A stretch of 64,000 nucleotides of DNA from Microvirga guangxiensis (GCF_900102135.1 NZ_FMVJ01000005.1:137988-201987), one strand, 5' to 3'. Counted from the stretch's first letter, positions 18,121 through 28,672 are shown. A program made the numbers and translations. Notes: generated from the letters alone by a model not told the origin.

Positions 18121-19371
18121 ATGAAACTGACCCGACGCATTCTGATGGGCGCTGCCGCCGGCAGCTTCATCCTTTCGGCCGGAGCCGCCACGGCTCAGCA
18201 GACCGAGCTGACCTTCTGGAGCTGGCGCCAGGAAGACAAGGCGTTCTACCAGGACGCCATCAAGAAGTTCCAGGCGAAAGAGCCGAACATCTCGATCAAG
18301 TTCGAGACCTACGCTCCTGAGAACTACCAGACCATTCTCTCCACGGCGCTCGCCGCCGGCCGCGGGCCGGACGTGATCCAGGTTCGCGCCTACGGCAACC
18401 TCGAGACCATCGCGACTCCGGGCTATCTCGTGGCGCTCGACAAGAACAACGTGCCGGAGCTGGCGAACTTCCCCGAGGCCGCGCTTGCCGCCGAGACGCT
18501 TCGCTCCGACGGCAAGGTCTATGCCGTGCCGTTCGCCATGCAGACCCAGCTCGTGGTCTACAACAAGAAGATCTTCAAGGACAACGGCCTGAACCCGCCG
18601 AAGACCTGGGACGAGCTGATGAGCCTCGCTCAGGCCCTGAAGGCCAAGAACATCACGCCGTTCGGCAACGGCACCGCGACCGCATGGCAGAACGAGACCA
18701 TCGTCGGCGGCCTGCTCTCGTCCATGCTCGGCAAGCAGTTCGAGGAGGACATCGTCTCCGGCAAGGCGAACTTCACGGATGCGCGCTTCGTGAATGCGCT
18801 CGCCAAGCTGAAGGACGTGAGCCAGTACTTCGCGCCGAACTTCACCGGCGTCGATTATCCGTCCTCGCAGCAGCTCTTCGTGGCTGGCCGCGCGGCCATG
18901 TTCGCCGGTGGCTCCTATGAGGTTGCCAACTTCAAGAACCAGAACCCCACGCTCGATCTCGGCGTGTTCCCGGCTCCGGTCCTGAAGGCTGGGGATCAGG
19001 CTCTGGTTGCGACCTATTATGACGGCGGTTATGCGGTCAACGCGAAGTCCGAGAAGAAGGACGCCGCGCTCAAGTTCATCCGCTATCTCGCCACGCCCGA
19101 ATACGGCACGGCCTTCACCAACACCCTGAAGAACCTGTCGCCGATCAAGGGCATCAAGATCGAGGATCCGATCACGCAGGAAGTGGCGAAGCTCACCGAG
19201 AACGCCATGTCGTACCTGATGCTCGTGCGCTTCCGCTATCAGGAGCCGAGCGGCTCGGTGCTGCTGCAGTCGAACGTGCAGAAGATGCTCGCCGGTCAGC
19301 AGACGCCTGAGCAGGCCGCTGCCGAGATCAACAAGGGCATCGCGACCTACTACAAGCCGTTCCAGAAGTAA
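18121..19371 (+). CDS. CUT1-type sugar ABC importer substrate-binding protein
   Basis: A 416-residue extracellular solute-binding protein (SBP_bac_1/UgpB/MalE-like) with a signal peptide MKLTRRILMGAAAGSFILSA ending near TAQQ. The mature start QTELTFWSWRQEDKAFYQDA is typical of sugar-binding proteins. GAGGGA lies 8 nt before the ATG at 18121. It leads an operon of two permeases, a NanE-like epimerase and an ATPase, so the ligand may be an amino sugar or a sugar giving ManNAc-6-P; this is inference. Confidence 0.9.
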   Translation: MKLTRRILMGAAAGSFILSAGAATAQQTELTFWSWRQEDKAFYQDAIKKFQAKEPNISIKFETYAPENYQTILSTALAAGRGPDVIQVRAYGNLETIATPGYLVALDKNNVPELANFPEAALAAETLRSDGKVYAVPFAMQTQLVVYNKKIFKDNGLNPPKTWDELMSLAQALKAKNITPFGNGTATAWQNETIVGGLLSSMLGKQFEEDIVSGKANFTDARFVNALAKLKDVSQYFAPNFTGVDYPSSQQLFVAGRAAMFAGGSYEVANFKNQNPTLDLGVFPAPVLKAGDQALVATYYDGGYAVNAKSEKKDAALKFIRYLATPEYGTAFTNTLKNLSPIKGIKIEDPITQEVAKLTENAMSYLMLVRFRYQEPSGSVLLQSNVQKMLAGQQTPEQAAAEINKGIATYYKPFQK

Positions 19372-19383
19372 GCCTCTGAAACG

Positions 19384-19414
19384 AAGGCGGCGGATGCTTC
19401 ATCCGCCGCCTTTT
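19384..19414 (+). terminator. Intercistronic terminator/attenuator
   Basis: A 12-bp stem AAGGCGGCGGAT (19384-19395) / ATCCGCCGCCTT (19401-19412), loop GCTTC, then TTTT (19411-19414). It lies 17 nt before the first permease gene. Partial termination here would favour the binding protein over the membrane parts. Confidence 0.8.
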
Positions 19415-19430
19415 CTTGAAAGATCCTCCC

Positions 19431-20363
19431 ATGCCCGTCTCGCCCAAACAGGCCCGCACGCTGAAGCATCGCAGCTGGGTGGCGTTTCTCGTCGTCCCGC
19501 CCGTCGTGTTCATGTCGCTGTTCGTGGTCTATCCGATCCTGTCAGCTTTCGCTTACGCGTTCTATGAATGGCAGGGGCTGGCGCGCGGCGAGTTCGTGGG
19601 GCTTGCGAACTTCAGGGAGGTGCTGTTCGGCGCCACCATGGCGCCCACCGTGTGGAACGCCTTCCTGCATAATGTCTATGCGCTCATCGCGCTCATGATC
19701 ATCCAGAACGGCGGTGGGTTCCTCCTCGCCTGGCTGCTCTACAAGGAGCCCTTCGGCTTCCGCTTCCACCGGGTTGCGGTCTTCGTGCCGGTGGTTCTGT
19801 CCACGATCATCGTGGGCTTCCTCTGGAAGCTCTTCCTCAACCCGAATTTCGGCATCATCAATCAGGCGCTCTACTCGGTGGGCCTCGATTCATGGGCCAA
19901 GCCCTGGCTGGGCGATTCATCGACCGCGCTCGGCGCGCTCATCCTCGCCAATGCCTGGCACTTCGTGGGTTTCCCCACCCTCGTCTATCTCGCTGGCATG
20001 CAGCGCATCCCGTCCGAGATCATCGAGGCGGCGCGCCTTGACGGCACAAGCGAGTGGCAGCTGCTCAAGAACATCGTGTGGCCGCTGGTTGCGCCCAGCA
20101 CGACCATTCTCTTCACGCTGCTGTTCATCGGCGCGTTCAACTGGTTCGAGATTCCGTACGTGATGGTCGGCCTCGACGGCTCGCCCTTCGGCTCGACCGA
20201 CGTGCTCGGTCTCGTGTTCTACCGCACGGCCTTCGGCAACCAGAGCGCCAGCATCCAGAATTTCGGTTTGGGTTCGGCGCTCGCCACCCTCATCTTCCTC
20301 TTCATCGTCGTTTTCGCATCCATGCTCACCTTGTGGCTGCGTCGCCGGGAGATCCAGTTTTGA
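19431..20363 (+). CDS. CUT1-type sugar ABC transporter permease 1 (MalF/UgpA-like)
   Basis: A 310-residue permease with six predicted helices and the EAA loop EAARLDGTSEWQLLKNIVWPLVAP (~205-228), which contacts the ATPase. The start ATG at 19431 follows the attenuator hairpin; the upstream TTG at 19416 lies on the hairpin tail and is unlikely. Followed by the second permease after 5 nt. Confidence 0.9.
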   Translation: MPVSPKQARTLKHRSWVAFLVVPPVVFMSLFVVYPILSAFAYAFYEWQGLARGEFVGLANFREVLFGATMAPTVWNAFLHNVYALIALMIIQNGGGFLLAWLLYKEPFGFRFHRVAVFVPVVLSTIIVGFLWKLFLNPNFGIINQALYSVGLDSWAKPWLGDSSTALGALILANAWHFVGFPTLVYLAGMQRIPSEIIEAARLDGTSEWQLLKNIVWPLVAPSTTILFTLLFIGAFNWFEIPYVMVGLDGSPFGSTDVLGLVFYRTAFGNQSASIQNFGLGSALATLIFLFIVVFASMLTLWLRRREIQF

Positions 20364-20368
20364 CCGCC

Positions 20369-21211
20369 ATGGCCACATCCCCGGCTTCCCGCCAGCCCAT
20401 CTCCTTCGCGTTTCTCGCTCAGGTGATCCTGATCGCGAACTCGTTCATCATGCTCTATCCGGTCGTGGTGATGGTGCTTTCCGCCTTCAAGACGACGGGC
20501 GAGATCTTCGAGCATCCCTTCGCGCTTCCCGACTTCACCCAAGTCGGCAATTTCGCCAAGGTGCTCGGCGAAACCGCGATGCCGACATACTTCGTGAACT
20601 CGATCATTGTCACCGGCGTCTCGATCCTGCTCATCCTTGTGCTCGGCACCATGGCGGGCTATGCGGTGGCGCGCTACGAGTCGCGCACCAACACCTTCAT
20701 CCTGCTGTTCTTCCTCGCAGGCCTGATGCTGCCCCTCAAGCTCGCGGTCATTCCGCTCTTCATCCTGCTGAGGGACCTGAACCTGCTCGACAGCCGCTGG
20801 AGCCTGATCGTCACCTACACGGCCATCGGACTGCCATCGGCCGTGTTCATTATGGCGGGCTTTCTGCGCTCGCTGCCTTCCGAGCTGGAGGATGCGGCGC
20901 GCATCGACGGCGCATCCGAGCCTCGCATCATGTGGTCGGTCATGCTGCCGCTCGCGCGTCCGCCCATGGCGATTGCCGCCATTCAGAACGCGGTGCCGAT
21001 CTGGAACGACTTCTTCTTTCCTCTCGTCTTCATCCAGACTGATGCCTACAAGACCCTGCCGCAGGGCCTCACCACCTTCATGGGCGAGTACACCACCGAC
21101 TGGGGCATGCTGTTCGCGGGACTCACCATCGCCGCAGCGCCTATCACGCTGCTCTACATCGCCCTGTCGCGTCAGTTCATCCAGGGCATGACGGCGGGAG
21201 CTGTGAAGTAG
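20369..21211 (+). CDS. CUT1-type sugar ABC transporter permease 2 (MalG/UgpE-like)
   Basis: A 280-residue permease with six helices and the EAA-type loop EDAARIDGASEPRIMWSVMLPLARP (~175-200). The PALGTMAGYAVAR-like region (VLGTMAGYAVARYE) is typical of MalG-type subunits. It ends 1 nt before the NanE-like gene, so the two are co-transcribed. Confidence 0.9.
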   Translation: MATSPASRQPISFAFLAQVILIANSFIMLYPVVVMVLSAFKTTGEIFEHPFALPDFTQVGNFAKVLGETAMPTYFVNSIIVTGVSILLILVLGTMAGYAVARYESRTNTFILLFFLAGLMLPLKLAVIPLFILLRDLNLLDSRWSLIVTYTAIGLPSAVFIMAGFLRSLPSELEDAARIDGASEPRIMWSVMLPLARPPMAIAAIQNAVPIWNDFFFPLVFIQTDAYKTLPQGLTTFMGEYTTDWGMLFAGLTIAAAPITLLYIALSRQFIQGMTAGAVK

Positions 21212-21212
21212 C

Positions 21213-21893
21213 ATGCTGATTCCGAAAGGCGCTCTCGTCGTGTCCTGTCAGGCTCGTGCGGACAACCCACTGCACGGCCCCGTCTACATGTCCGCCATGG
21301 CGCAGGCCGCTGAAGCGGGCGGTGCGAAAGGTATTCGGGCGAACGGCGTCGAGGACATCGCAGCCATTCGTGCCGTGACGGCGCTTCCGATCATCGGCAT
21401 CTCGAAGGTGTGGGACGACCGGTTCCCGGTCTACATCACGCCCGGTTTCGAGGATGCGGCGCGCATCGCGAAGGCCGGCGCCGATATCATCGGCATCGAT
21501 GCCACCGCTCGCCCGCGTGATGGTGAACCGGTGGAGCGCCTGATCGCACGCATTCGCAGCGAACTCGGCAAAGAGGTTTTCGCCGATATCTCCACGCTGG
21601 ACGAAGGAAGGGCGGCACACGCATACGGCGCAACCTATGTGGCGACGACCCTCTCCGGTTATACGGAAGAGACGGCTTCGCGCAGAGGAGAGGGGCCCGA
21701 CTTGGAGCTGCTGGAGGCTCTTGTCGCCGCGCTTCCGATCCCTGTTGTCGCGGAGGGCCGCTTCGACACGCCCGACCTCGTGGCGGAGGCCTTCAAGCGT
21801 GGCGCCCATGCGGTGGTGGTGGGAACGGCCATCACCAATCCGCGCGAAATCACCAAGAAATTCGTTCGGGCCGCTGACGCCCGAAACCCTTAA
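21213..21893 (+). CDS. nanE: Putative N-acetylmannosamine-6-phosphate 2-epimerase
   Basis: A 226-residue TIM-barrel protein of the NanE family, which interconverts ManNAc-6-P and GlcNAc-6-P. Family blocks: LVVSCQARADNPLHGP (~8-23), GAKGIRANG, IGISKVWDD with the probable catalytic Lys (~65), TPGFEDAARIAKAGADIIGIDATARPR and PVVAEGRF. It lies inside a CUT1 importer operon between permease and ATPase. No nanA lyase or nanK kinase is present in the window, so the full route is not shown here. Confidence 0.85.
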   Translation: MLIPKGALVVSCQARADNPLHGPVYMSAMAQAAEAGGAKGIRANGVEDIAAIRAVTALPIIGISKVWDDRFPVYITPGFEDAARIAKAGADIIGIDATARPRDGEPVERLIARIRSELGKEVFADISTLDEGRAAHAYGATYVATTLSGYTEETASRRGEGPDLELLEALVAALPIPVVAEGRFDTPDLVAEAFKRGAHAVVVGTAITNPREITKKFVRAADARNP

Positions 21894-21904
21894 GGGAGAA
21901 GAGA

Positions 21905-22975
<1,071 letters not shown>

Positions 22976-22986
22976 GAAACTACACG

Positions 22987-23011
22987 GAAACGTGAAGGCA
23001 CTGGCGGCGTT
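22987..23011 (+). promoter_or_regulatory. Possible EcfG-type stress promoter before msrP
   Basis: GAAAC (22987-22991), 16-nt spacer, CGTT (23008-23011). One mismatch to the alphaproteobacterial EcfG consensus GGAAC-N16/17-CGTT. It lies 45 nt before the likely msrP start. A chance match cannot be excluded. Confidence 0.3.
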
Positions 23012-23055
23012 CTCGGGTGTACCCCTATTCCGTGGGTTTAAAACGAGGTTCTGCC

Positions 23056-24000
23056 GTGCTGATCCGCCGCCCCTCAGATATTCTGCCTTCCGAGATCACT
23101 CCTCGGGAGGTTTATCTCACCCGCCGGCAATGGATGGCCGGTGCTGCAGGGCTTGCCCTGGCCGCGGCCCTGCCGGAAGGGTTGGAAGCTGCGCCTTTGC
23201 CCGCCGCCAAGAGCCCCTTCTCGACGGACGAGAAACTCACGAGCCGCGAGGATGTGACGAGCTACAACAACTTCTATGAGTTCGGCGTCGACAAGAGCGA
23301 TCCGGCTCGCAACGCCAAGACGCTGAAGACATCGCCCTGGACGGTGAAGATCGACGGCCTCGTCGGGAAGCCGCAGGAGATCGGCGTCGAGGATCTCATC
23401 AAGGAATCGACCCTCGAGGAGCGCATCTACCGCATGCGCTGCGTCGAGGGCTGGTCCATGGTGATCCCGTGGGTCGGCTTCCCGCTGGCCGATCTCATCA
23501 AGCGCGCGGAACCGCTCGGCAGCGCCAAATACATCGCGTTCGAAACGGCCAATCGCCCGGACGAGATGTCGGGGCTGCGCTCTTTCCTTCCCGTGCTCGA
23601 CTGGCCCTACAGGGAAGGCCTGCGACTCGATGAGGCCATGCATCCGCTGACCATTCTCGCGGTCGGCCTTTATGGAGAGACCCTGCCGAACCAGAACGGC
23701 GCGCCGATCCGGCTGGTGGTGCCGTGGAAATACGGCTTCAAGGGCATCAAGTCGATCACGCGCATCAGCTTCGTCGAGAAGCAGCCGCAGACGGCCTGGA
23801 ACATGCAGGCCCCGAACGAATACGGCTTCTATGCCAATGTGAATCCCAGCGTGGACCATCCCCGCTGGAGCCAGGCCACCGAGAGGCGGATCGGGGAGGG
23901 CGGCCTGTTCGCGAAACGTCGCCAGACGCTCATGTTCAACGGTTATGCGGAGCAGGTGGCAAGCCTCTATAACGGCATGGACCTGCGGAAATATTACTGA
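23056..24000 (+). CDS. msrP: Protein-methionine-sulfoxide reductase catalytic subunit, molybdoenzyme
   Basis: A 314-residue periplasmic molybdopterin enzyme (YedY family) that reduces methionine sulfoxide in envelope proteins. A twin-arginine signal ([19 protein letters not shown], ~21-39) exports it folded. The Mo-ligand Cys is Cys129 in [10 protein letters not shown]. Start: GTG at 23056, with GAGG 8 nt upstream; the frame also opens at a GTG at 23017. Its TGA overlaps the msrQ ATG by 1 nt. The molybdate transporter genes follow msrQ, matching its need for molybdenum. Confidence 0.93.
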   Translation: MLIRRPSDILPSEITPREVYLTRRQWMAGAAGLALAAALPEGLEAAPLPAAKSPFSTDEKLTSREDVTSYNNFYEFGVDKSDPARNAKTLKTSPWTVKIDGLVGKPQEIGVEDLIKESTLEERIYRMRCVEGWSMVIPWVGFPLADLIKRAEPLGSAKYIAFETANRPDEMSGLRSFLPVLDWPYREGLRLDEAMHPLTILAVGLYGETLPNQNGAPIRLVVPWKYGFKGIKSITRISFVEKQPQTAWNMQAPNEYGFYANVNPSVDHPRWSQATERRIGEGGLFAKRRQTLMFNGYAEQVASLYNGMDLRKYY

Positions 24001-24644
24001 TGGCGGGCAGAGCATCGGTTCAAGGCGGCAAGAGGGGTTTCGCGCTGCCTCAGGTGCCTAAGCTTCTCGTTTATGTCGTCGGCTTCATCCCGGCCGTGTG
24101 GCTGTTCTACGCAGGCATCACCGACCAGCTCGGCGCCGATCCCATGCGGTATCTGGAGCAGGCGCTCGGGCTCTGGGCCTTGCGTTTCCTCATCGCGACG
24201 CTCGCGATCACGCCTCTGCGTCAGCTCTTTTCCATCAACCTGCTGCGCTATCGCCGCGCCATAGGGCTGCTTGCGTTCTATTATGCGCTCCTGCATCTCA
24301 TCACATACATGGTGCTCGATCAGGGGCTCGATTTCGCTGCGATCGGGGCCGATATCGTGAAGCGCCCCTACATCACCATCGGCATGGCGACCTTTGTGAT
24401 CCTCGTGCCGCTGGCGCTCACTTCCAACAACGCCGCCATCCGGCGCATGGGCGGGCAGGCCTGGGCGAAGCTCCATCGCCTCGTCTACATCGCCGCCATC
24501 GGAGCCGCACTGCACTTCATCCTGGTGGTCAAGTCCTGGCCGGCGGAGCCGTTGATCTATGGGGCTATCGTGGCGGTGCTGCTGGGCTATCGCCTTGTCC
24601 GTTCCCTGGGAAGAAGGCCTGAGCCTCGACGCCGCACCGCTTGA
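24000..24644 (+). CDS. msrQ: MsrQ haem-binding membrane subunit
   Basis: A 214-residue, six-helix inner-membrane haem b protein (YedZ family, ferric-reductase-like) that passes electrons from the quinone pool or flavin to MsrP. Conserved blocks: ALGLWALRFLIATLAITPLR, LLRYRRAIGLLAFYYALLHLITYM with a haem-ligand His and WAKLHRLVYIAAIGAALHFI with two more. Translationally coupled to msrP by a TGATG junction. Confidence 0.93.
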   Translation: MAGRASVQGGKRGFALPQVPKLLVYVVGFIPAVWLFYAGITDQLGADPMRYLEQALGLWALRFLIATLAITPLRQLFSINLLRYRRAIGLLAFYYALLHLITYMVLDQGLDFAAIGADIVKRPYITIGMATFVILVPLALTSNNAAIRRMGGQAWAKLHRLVYIAAIGAALHFILVVKSWPAEPLIYGAIVAVLLGYRLVRSLGRRPEPRRRTA

Positions 24645-24699
24645 ACCCGCATGCCAGTTCGATAGGATGCCCCTGCAGCGAGGGCTAAGGGTGCAGGCT

Positions 24700-25500
24700 A
24701 TGCGGAAATCCAGACGGAGCGCGTTTCAGGCGTTGATGCTCGGGCTGGCCATTGCTCTCTCCACCATTCCCGCCGAAGCCAAGGACGTGGTGGTCTTTGC
24801 CGCGGCAAGCCTCAAGAACGCCCTCGACGATGCGGCGGCGGCCTGGAAGCGGGAAACCGGCAAAGGAGCTGTCATCTCCTACGCGGCCAGCAATGCGCTC
24901 GCCAAGCAGATCGAGGCGGGAGCACCCGCGGACATCTTCTTCTCCGCCGATCTCGACTGGATGGACTACGCCGCGTCCAGGAACCTCATCGAACCTGAAA
25001 CCCGCGTCAACCTTCTCGGCAACAGTCTCGTTCTCATCGCATCGAAAGACTCGAATGTGCAGGTTTCCGTGCAGGCTGGCTCCGATCTTGCTGCAGCGCT
25101 GGGCGACGGACGCCTCGCCATGGGACAGGTAGAGGCGGTGCCCGCTGGCAAATACGGCAAGGCCGCCCTTGAGAAGATCGGCGTCTGGGATGGGGTGAAG
25201 GACAGGATCGCTCAAGCGGACAATGTGCGTGCTGCACTTCTTCTCGTATCGCGTGGCGAGGCGCCGCTCGGCATCGTCTACAAGACGGATGCCCTGTCCG
25301 ATCCAAACGTGAGGATCGTCGCGGCTTTTCCGGAAGGGACGCACGCGCCCATCGTCTATCCCGTTGCGGCTGTTCGCGCGGCTCCGGCAATCGATGACAA
25401 TGCGGTGTCGTTCCTCGCTTTTCTGCGCTCCGATCGGGCGAAATCCTTCTTCGAGAAACAAGGGTTCACATTCGTGAACAAGTCCGGTTCCAACTCGTGA
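24700..25500 (+). CDS. modA: Molybdate ABC transporter substrate-binding protein
   Basis: A 266-residue periplasmic protein with a signal peptide (MRKSRRSAFQALMLGLAIAL, cleaved near AEA-KD). VVFAAASLKNALDDAAAAW and YAASNALAKQIEAGAPADIFFSAD are the ModA oxyanion-binding blocks, including the first Ser. AAGGG lies about 9 nt before the ATG at 24700; GTG at 24691 is an alternative. It follows msrQ by 55 nt and overlaps modB by 4 nt. Confidence 0.93.
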   Translation: MRKSRRSAFQALMLGLAIALSTIPAEAKDVVVFAAASLKNALDDAAAAWKRETGKGAVISYAASNALAKQIEAGAPADIFFSADLDWMDYAASRNLIEPETRVNLLGNSLVLIASKDSNVQVSVQAGSDLAAALGDGRLAMGQVEAVPAGKYGKAALEKIGVWDGVKDRIAQADNVRAALLLVSRGEAPLGIVYKTDALSDPNVRIVAAFPEGTHAPIVYPVAAVRAAPAIDDNAVSFLAFLRSDRAKSFFEKQGFTFVNKSGSNS

Positions 25501-26192
25501 CGGAATGGCTCTCACCCGAGGAATGGACCGCGATCCGCCTCAGTCTCAAGGTCGCGCTGGTCGCCATGGCGGCAAGCCTCATCCCCGGCATCGCCGCTGC
25601 CTACGCGCTGGAACGCGGGCGGTTCTGGGGGCGTCAGGCGCTGGATGTGTTCGTTCATCTTCCGCTGGTGCTTCCTCCTGTCGTCGTGGGCTACGCCCTT
25701 CTCATCAGCTTCGGACGCCGTGGGCCTATAGGCGCGTTTCTCGCCGAGAATTTCGGTATCGTGTTCTCCTTCCACTGGACAGGCGCGGCGCTTGCCTGCG
25801 CGATCATGGGATTTCCTCTGCTCGTGCGCGCCATTCGCCTCTCGCTCGAGACAGTGGATCGCAAGCTCGAAGATGCAGCCGGCACGCTGGGCGCGCATCC
25901 CGTCTGGGTTTTCTGCGTTGTGACGCTGCCGCTGATCCTTCCCGGCATCATCGCCGGCATGGTGCTGTCCTTTGCGAAAGCGATGGGCGAGTTCGGCGCG
26001 ACGATTACCTTCGTCTCGAATATCCCAGGCGAGACGCAGACCATTCCCACGGCCATCTATACCTATACGCAGGTGCCGGGCGGCGAGGGCGGCGCATTGC
26101 GGCTGACTCTCGTCTCGGTCGCGATTTCCATCGCCGCGCTCTGGATCTCCGAATGGATGGCGCGCCGCGTCAGGCGGAGGTTTCTCGCCTGA
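25497..26192 (+). CDS. modB: Molybdate ABC transporter permease
   Basis: A 231-residue permease with about five helices and the EAA loop LEDAAGTLGAHPVWVFCVVTLP (~120-141). The conserved GEFGATITFVSNIPGETQTIP block is typical of ModB/CysT permeases. Starts at a GTG overlapping the modA stop (GTGA); its TGA overlaps the modC ATG. Confidence 0.93.
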   Translation: MTEWLSPEEWTAIRLSLKVALVAMAASLIPGIAAAYALERGRFWGRQALDVFVHLPLVLPPVVVGYALLISFGRRGPIGAFLAENFGIVFSFHWTGAALACAIMGFPLLVRAIRLSLETVDRKLEDAAGTLGAHPVWVFCVVTLPLILPGIIAGMVLSFAKAMGEFGATITFVSNIPGETQTIPTAIYTYTQVPGGEGGALRLTLVSVAISIAALWISEWMARRVRRRFLA

Positions 26193-27298
26193 TGATCCTC
26201 GACGTCGATCTCCACCATCAACAGGGCGGTTTCACGCTTCAAACCCGCTTCCAATCGGATGGCCGCCTGACGGCTCTGTTCGGTCCTTCCGGTTCCGGCA
26301 AGACGACCCTCGTCAACATCATCGGCGGCCTCATCAACCCGGATGAAGGCCATGTGCGGGTGAAGGAGCGCGTGCTCGTCGATACGCGGCAAGGCATTCT
26401 TGTGCCGAAGCACAGGCGCAGGATCGGTTATGTGTTCCAGGAAGCGCGCCTTTTTCCGCATTTGACCGTGAAGCAGAATCTGCTGTTCGGGCGCTGGTTC
26501 TCGCCGCGGCGTGAGCGCTCTGCGGATTTCGCCGCGATCGTCGATCTGCTCGGGATCGGCCATCTGCTGACCCGCTGGTCCTCAGGTTTGTCAGGGGGCG
26601 AAAGGCAGCGTGTCGCCATCGGCCGGGCGCTTCTGTCCGATCCTCACCTGCTGCTCCTGGACGAACCGCTCGCCTCGCTCGATGAGGAGCGAAAGACCGA
26701 AATCTATCCTTATATCGAGCGGCTGCGGGACGAGGGAAATGTCCCCATGGTACTCGTGAGCCATTCCGTGCCGGAGATCGCGCGGCTGGCGACGTCCATC
26801 GTTGTTCTGAACAACGGGCAGGTGACCGCTTCGGGACCCGCCTCCGACATCCTGCGCCACACGAAATTCTTTCCGCAGTCCGGCCCTATCGAGGCCGGCG
26901 CCCTCGTCGAGACCCGCGTGCTGCGGCATGAGGAGCCATATGGCCTGACAGTGCTCCAGGCAGCCGCCGGAACGCTCACGGTCGCGCGCCTCGATCTTCC
27001 CGTGGATGCCCCTGTCAGGGTCCGCCTGCGCGCCAGGGATATTATTCTCTCCCTCAGCCCTCCTGAGGGGCTGAGCGCCCTCAATGTCCTGCCCGGCCTC
27101 ATCGCGGCGATGGAGGAGGGGGAGAGGGGCAGCATCGACGTGACCCTCGATTGCGGCGGCGACAGCATCGTGGCGAGCCTGACCCGGAAATCGGTGGAGC
27201 GGCTTGGCCTGAGGCCGGGATTGCCGGTCCAGGCCATCATCAAGAGCATCGCTTTCGACCGGGAGGCCCTTGGCTCCGCGCGGGCAGGGAATATGTGA
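26192..27298 (+). CDS. modC: Molybdate ABC transporter ATPase
   Basis: A 368-residue ATPase: Walker A GPSGSGKTT (~31-39), signature LSGGERQRVAIGRALLS, Walker B LLLLDEPLASLD, and a C-terminal mop/TOBE domain (~295-360) that binds molybdate. Length is typical of ModC. No modE repressor gene and no clear ModE palindrome is seen near the operon. Confidence 0.93.
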   Translation: MILDVDLHHQQGGFTLQTRFQSDGRLTALFGPSGSGKTTLVNIIGGLINPDEGHVRVKERVLVDTRQGILVPKHRRRIGYVFQEARLFPHLTVKQNLLFGRWFSPRRERSADFAAIVDLLGIGHLLTRWSSGLSGGERQRVAIGRALLSDPHLLLLDEPLASLDEERKTEIYPYIERLRDEGNVPMVLVSHSVPEIARLATSIVVLNNGQVTASGPASDILRHTKFFPQSGPIEAGALVETRVLRHEEPYGLTVLQAAAGTLTVARLDLPVDAPVRVRLRARDIILSLSPPEGLSALNVLPGLIAAMEEGERGSIDVTLDCGGDSIVASLTRKSVERLGLRPGLPVQAIIKSIAFDREALGSARAGNM

Positions 27299-27372
27299 GT
27301 CTGACGTCCTGAAGGTTGCGCCACCCCATTGGGCGTGTAGCCTGCCCCCAACTCTACCTCTCGAAAGATGTG

Positions 27373-28641
27373 ATGATGAACGAACAATTCCGCAGCCCGG
27401 CCGATGTCTCCTCTCATGACCAGCTTCTCGACCGTCTGGCCGAGGTTGCCGTCCGCGTGGGGCTGGGGCTGAAGCCGGGGCAGGAGGTCGTCCTGACGGC
27501 TCCGCTCGAGGCGGTTCCCCTTGCGCGGCGCATCACGGAGCATGCCTACAAGGCGGGCGCATCCCTCGTGACCACGTTCTTTTCCGACGAGGAGGCGACC
27601 CTCATGCGCTACCGCCATGGGCGCGACGAGGGCTTCGATACGGCCGCCTCCTGGCTCTATGAGGGCATGGCCGCGGCTTACAGGAACGGAGCCGCGCGTC
27701 TGGCCATCGTCGGCGAGGACCCCTCCCTGCTCGCCAAGGAGGACGCAGACAAGGTTTCGCGCGCCAATCGCGCCCGCTCCAAGGCCTATATGCCCGCGCT
27801 CAACCTGATCGCCGGGTTCGACATCAATTGGAGCATCGTCTCCGCCGCAACGCCCGCCTGGGCGAAAGCCGTGTTCCCGGACGATCCGGAAGATGTCGCC
27901 GTCTCCAAACTCTGGCAGGCGATCTTCTCCGCATCGCGCGTCGATACGCCCGATCCGATTGCCGCGTGGGAGAAGCACAACGCGGCCTTGCAGGCGCGTA
28001 CGCGCATGCTGAACGACAAGAACTATGCCGCGCTGCACTTCCGCGGTCCCGGCACGGATCTGCGCGTGGGGCTCGCGGACGGGCATGAATGGGCCGGCGG
28101 TTCGAGCCAAGCGAAGAACGGCGTCGTCTGCAACGCCAACATCCCGACGGAAGAGGTTTTCACCACGCCGCACAAGGACCGCGTCGACGGATACGTGACG
28201 AGCACCAAGCCGCTTTCCTACAACGGCACGCTGATCCAGGACATTCAGGTGAAGTTCGAGAGCGGCCGCATCGTGGATGCCAAGGCCCGCACAGGCGAGG
28301 CCGTGCTGGGCAAGGTTCTCGATACGGACGACGGCGCGCGGCGACTCGGCGAGGTTGCGCTGGTGCCGTTCTCATCGCCCATCTCGCAGAGCGGTCTTTT
28401 GTTCTTCAACACGCTGTTCGATGAGAATGCCTCAAGCCACATCGCGCTGGGCCAGGCCTACAGCAAGTGCATTCGCGGTGGCGGCGACATGAGCGAGGAG
28501 GAACTGGCCTCGCGCGGCGCCAACAAGAGCCTCATTCACATCGACTGGATGATCGGCTCCGACAAGGTGGACGTGGATGGCATCACACAGGACGGAGCGT
28601 CCGAGCCGCTGATGCGTGGCGGCGAATGGGTGACGGGATAA
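27373..28641 (+). CDS. M29-family aminopeptidase
   Basis: About 422 residues of the aminopeptidase T/AmpS (M29) metallopeptidase family, which removes N-terminal residues from peptides in the cytoplasm. NIPTEEVFTTPHKDRVDG (~255) holds two Glu and His candidates for the metal site, and FNTLFDENASSHIALG (~360) further ligands. Two adjacent ATGs (27373, 27376) are possible starts. It precedes a peptide ABC importer, which suggests use of imported peptides. Confidence 0.9.
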   Translation: MMNEQFRSPADVSSHDQLLDRLAEVAVRVGLGLKPGQEVVLTAPLEAVPLARRITEHAYKAGASLVTTFFSDEEATLMRYRHGRDEGFDTAASWLYEGMAAAYRNGAARLAIVGEDPSLLAKEDADKVSRANRARSKAYMPALNLIAGFDINWSIVSAATPAWAKAVFPDDPEDVAVSKLWQAIFSASRVDTPDPIAAWEKHNAALQARTRMLNDKNYAALHFRGPGTDLRVGLADGHEWAGGSSQAKNGVVCNANIPTEEVFTTPHKDRVDGYVTSTKPLSYNGTLIQDIQVKFESGRIVDAKARTGEAVLGKVLDTDDGARRLGEVALVPFSSPISQSGLLFFNTLFDENASSHIALGQAYSKCIRGGGDMSEEELASRGANKSLIHIDWMIGSDKVDVDGITQDGASEPLMRGGEWVTG

Positions 28642-28651
28642 CAAAACTCTG

Positions 28652-28672
28652 GCCCCATGCGGCGCATGGGGC
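28652..28672 (+). terminator. Hairpin after the M29 gene
   Basis: Perfect 9-bp stem GCCCCATGC / GCATGGGGC with a 3-nt loop. It is followed by TTATGATCCTCTTA rather than a T-run, so it is a weak or partial terminator or an mRNA 3'-end protector. Confidence 0.5.

Noticed and set aside
24645..24699. ModE-binding palindrome before modA
   Set aside because: No TATAT-rich inverted repeat is present in the gap between msrQ and modA.
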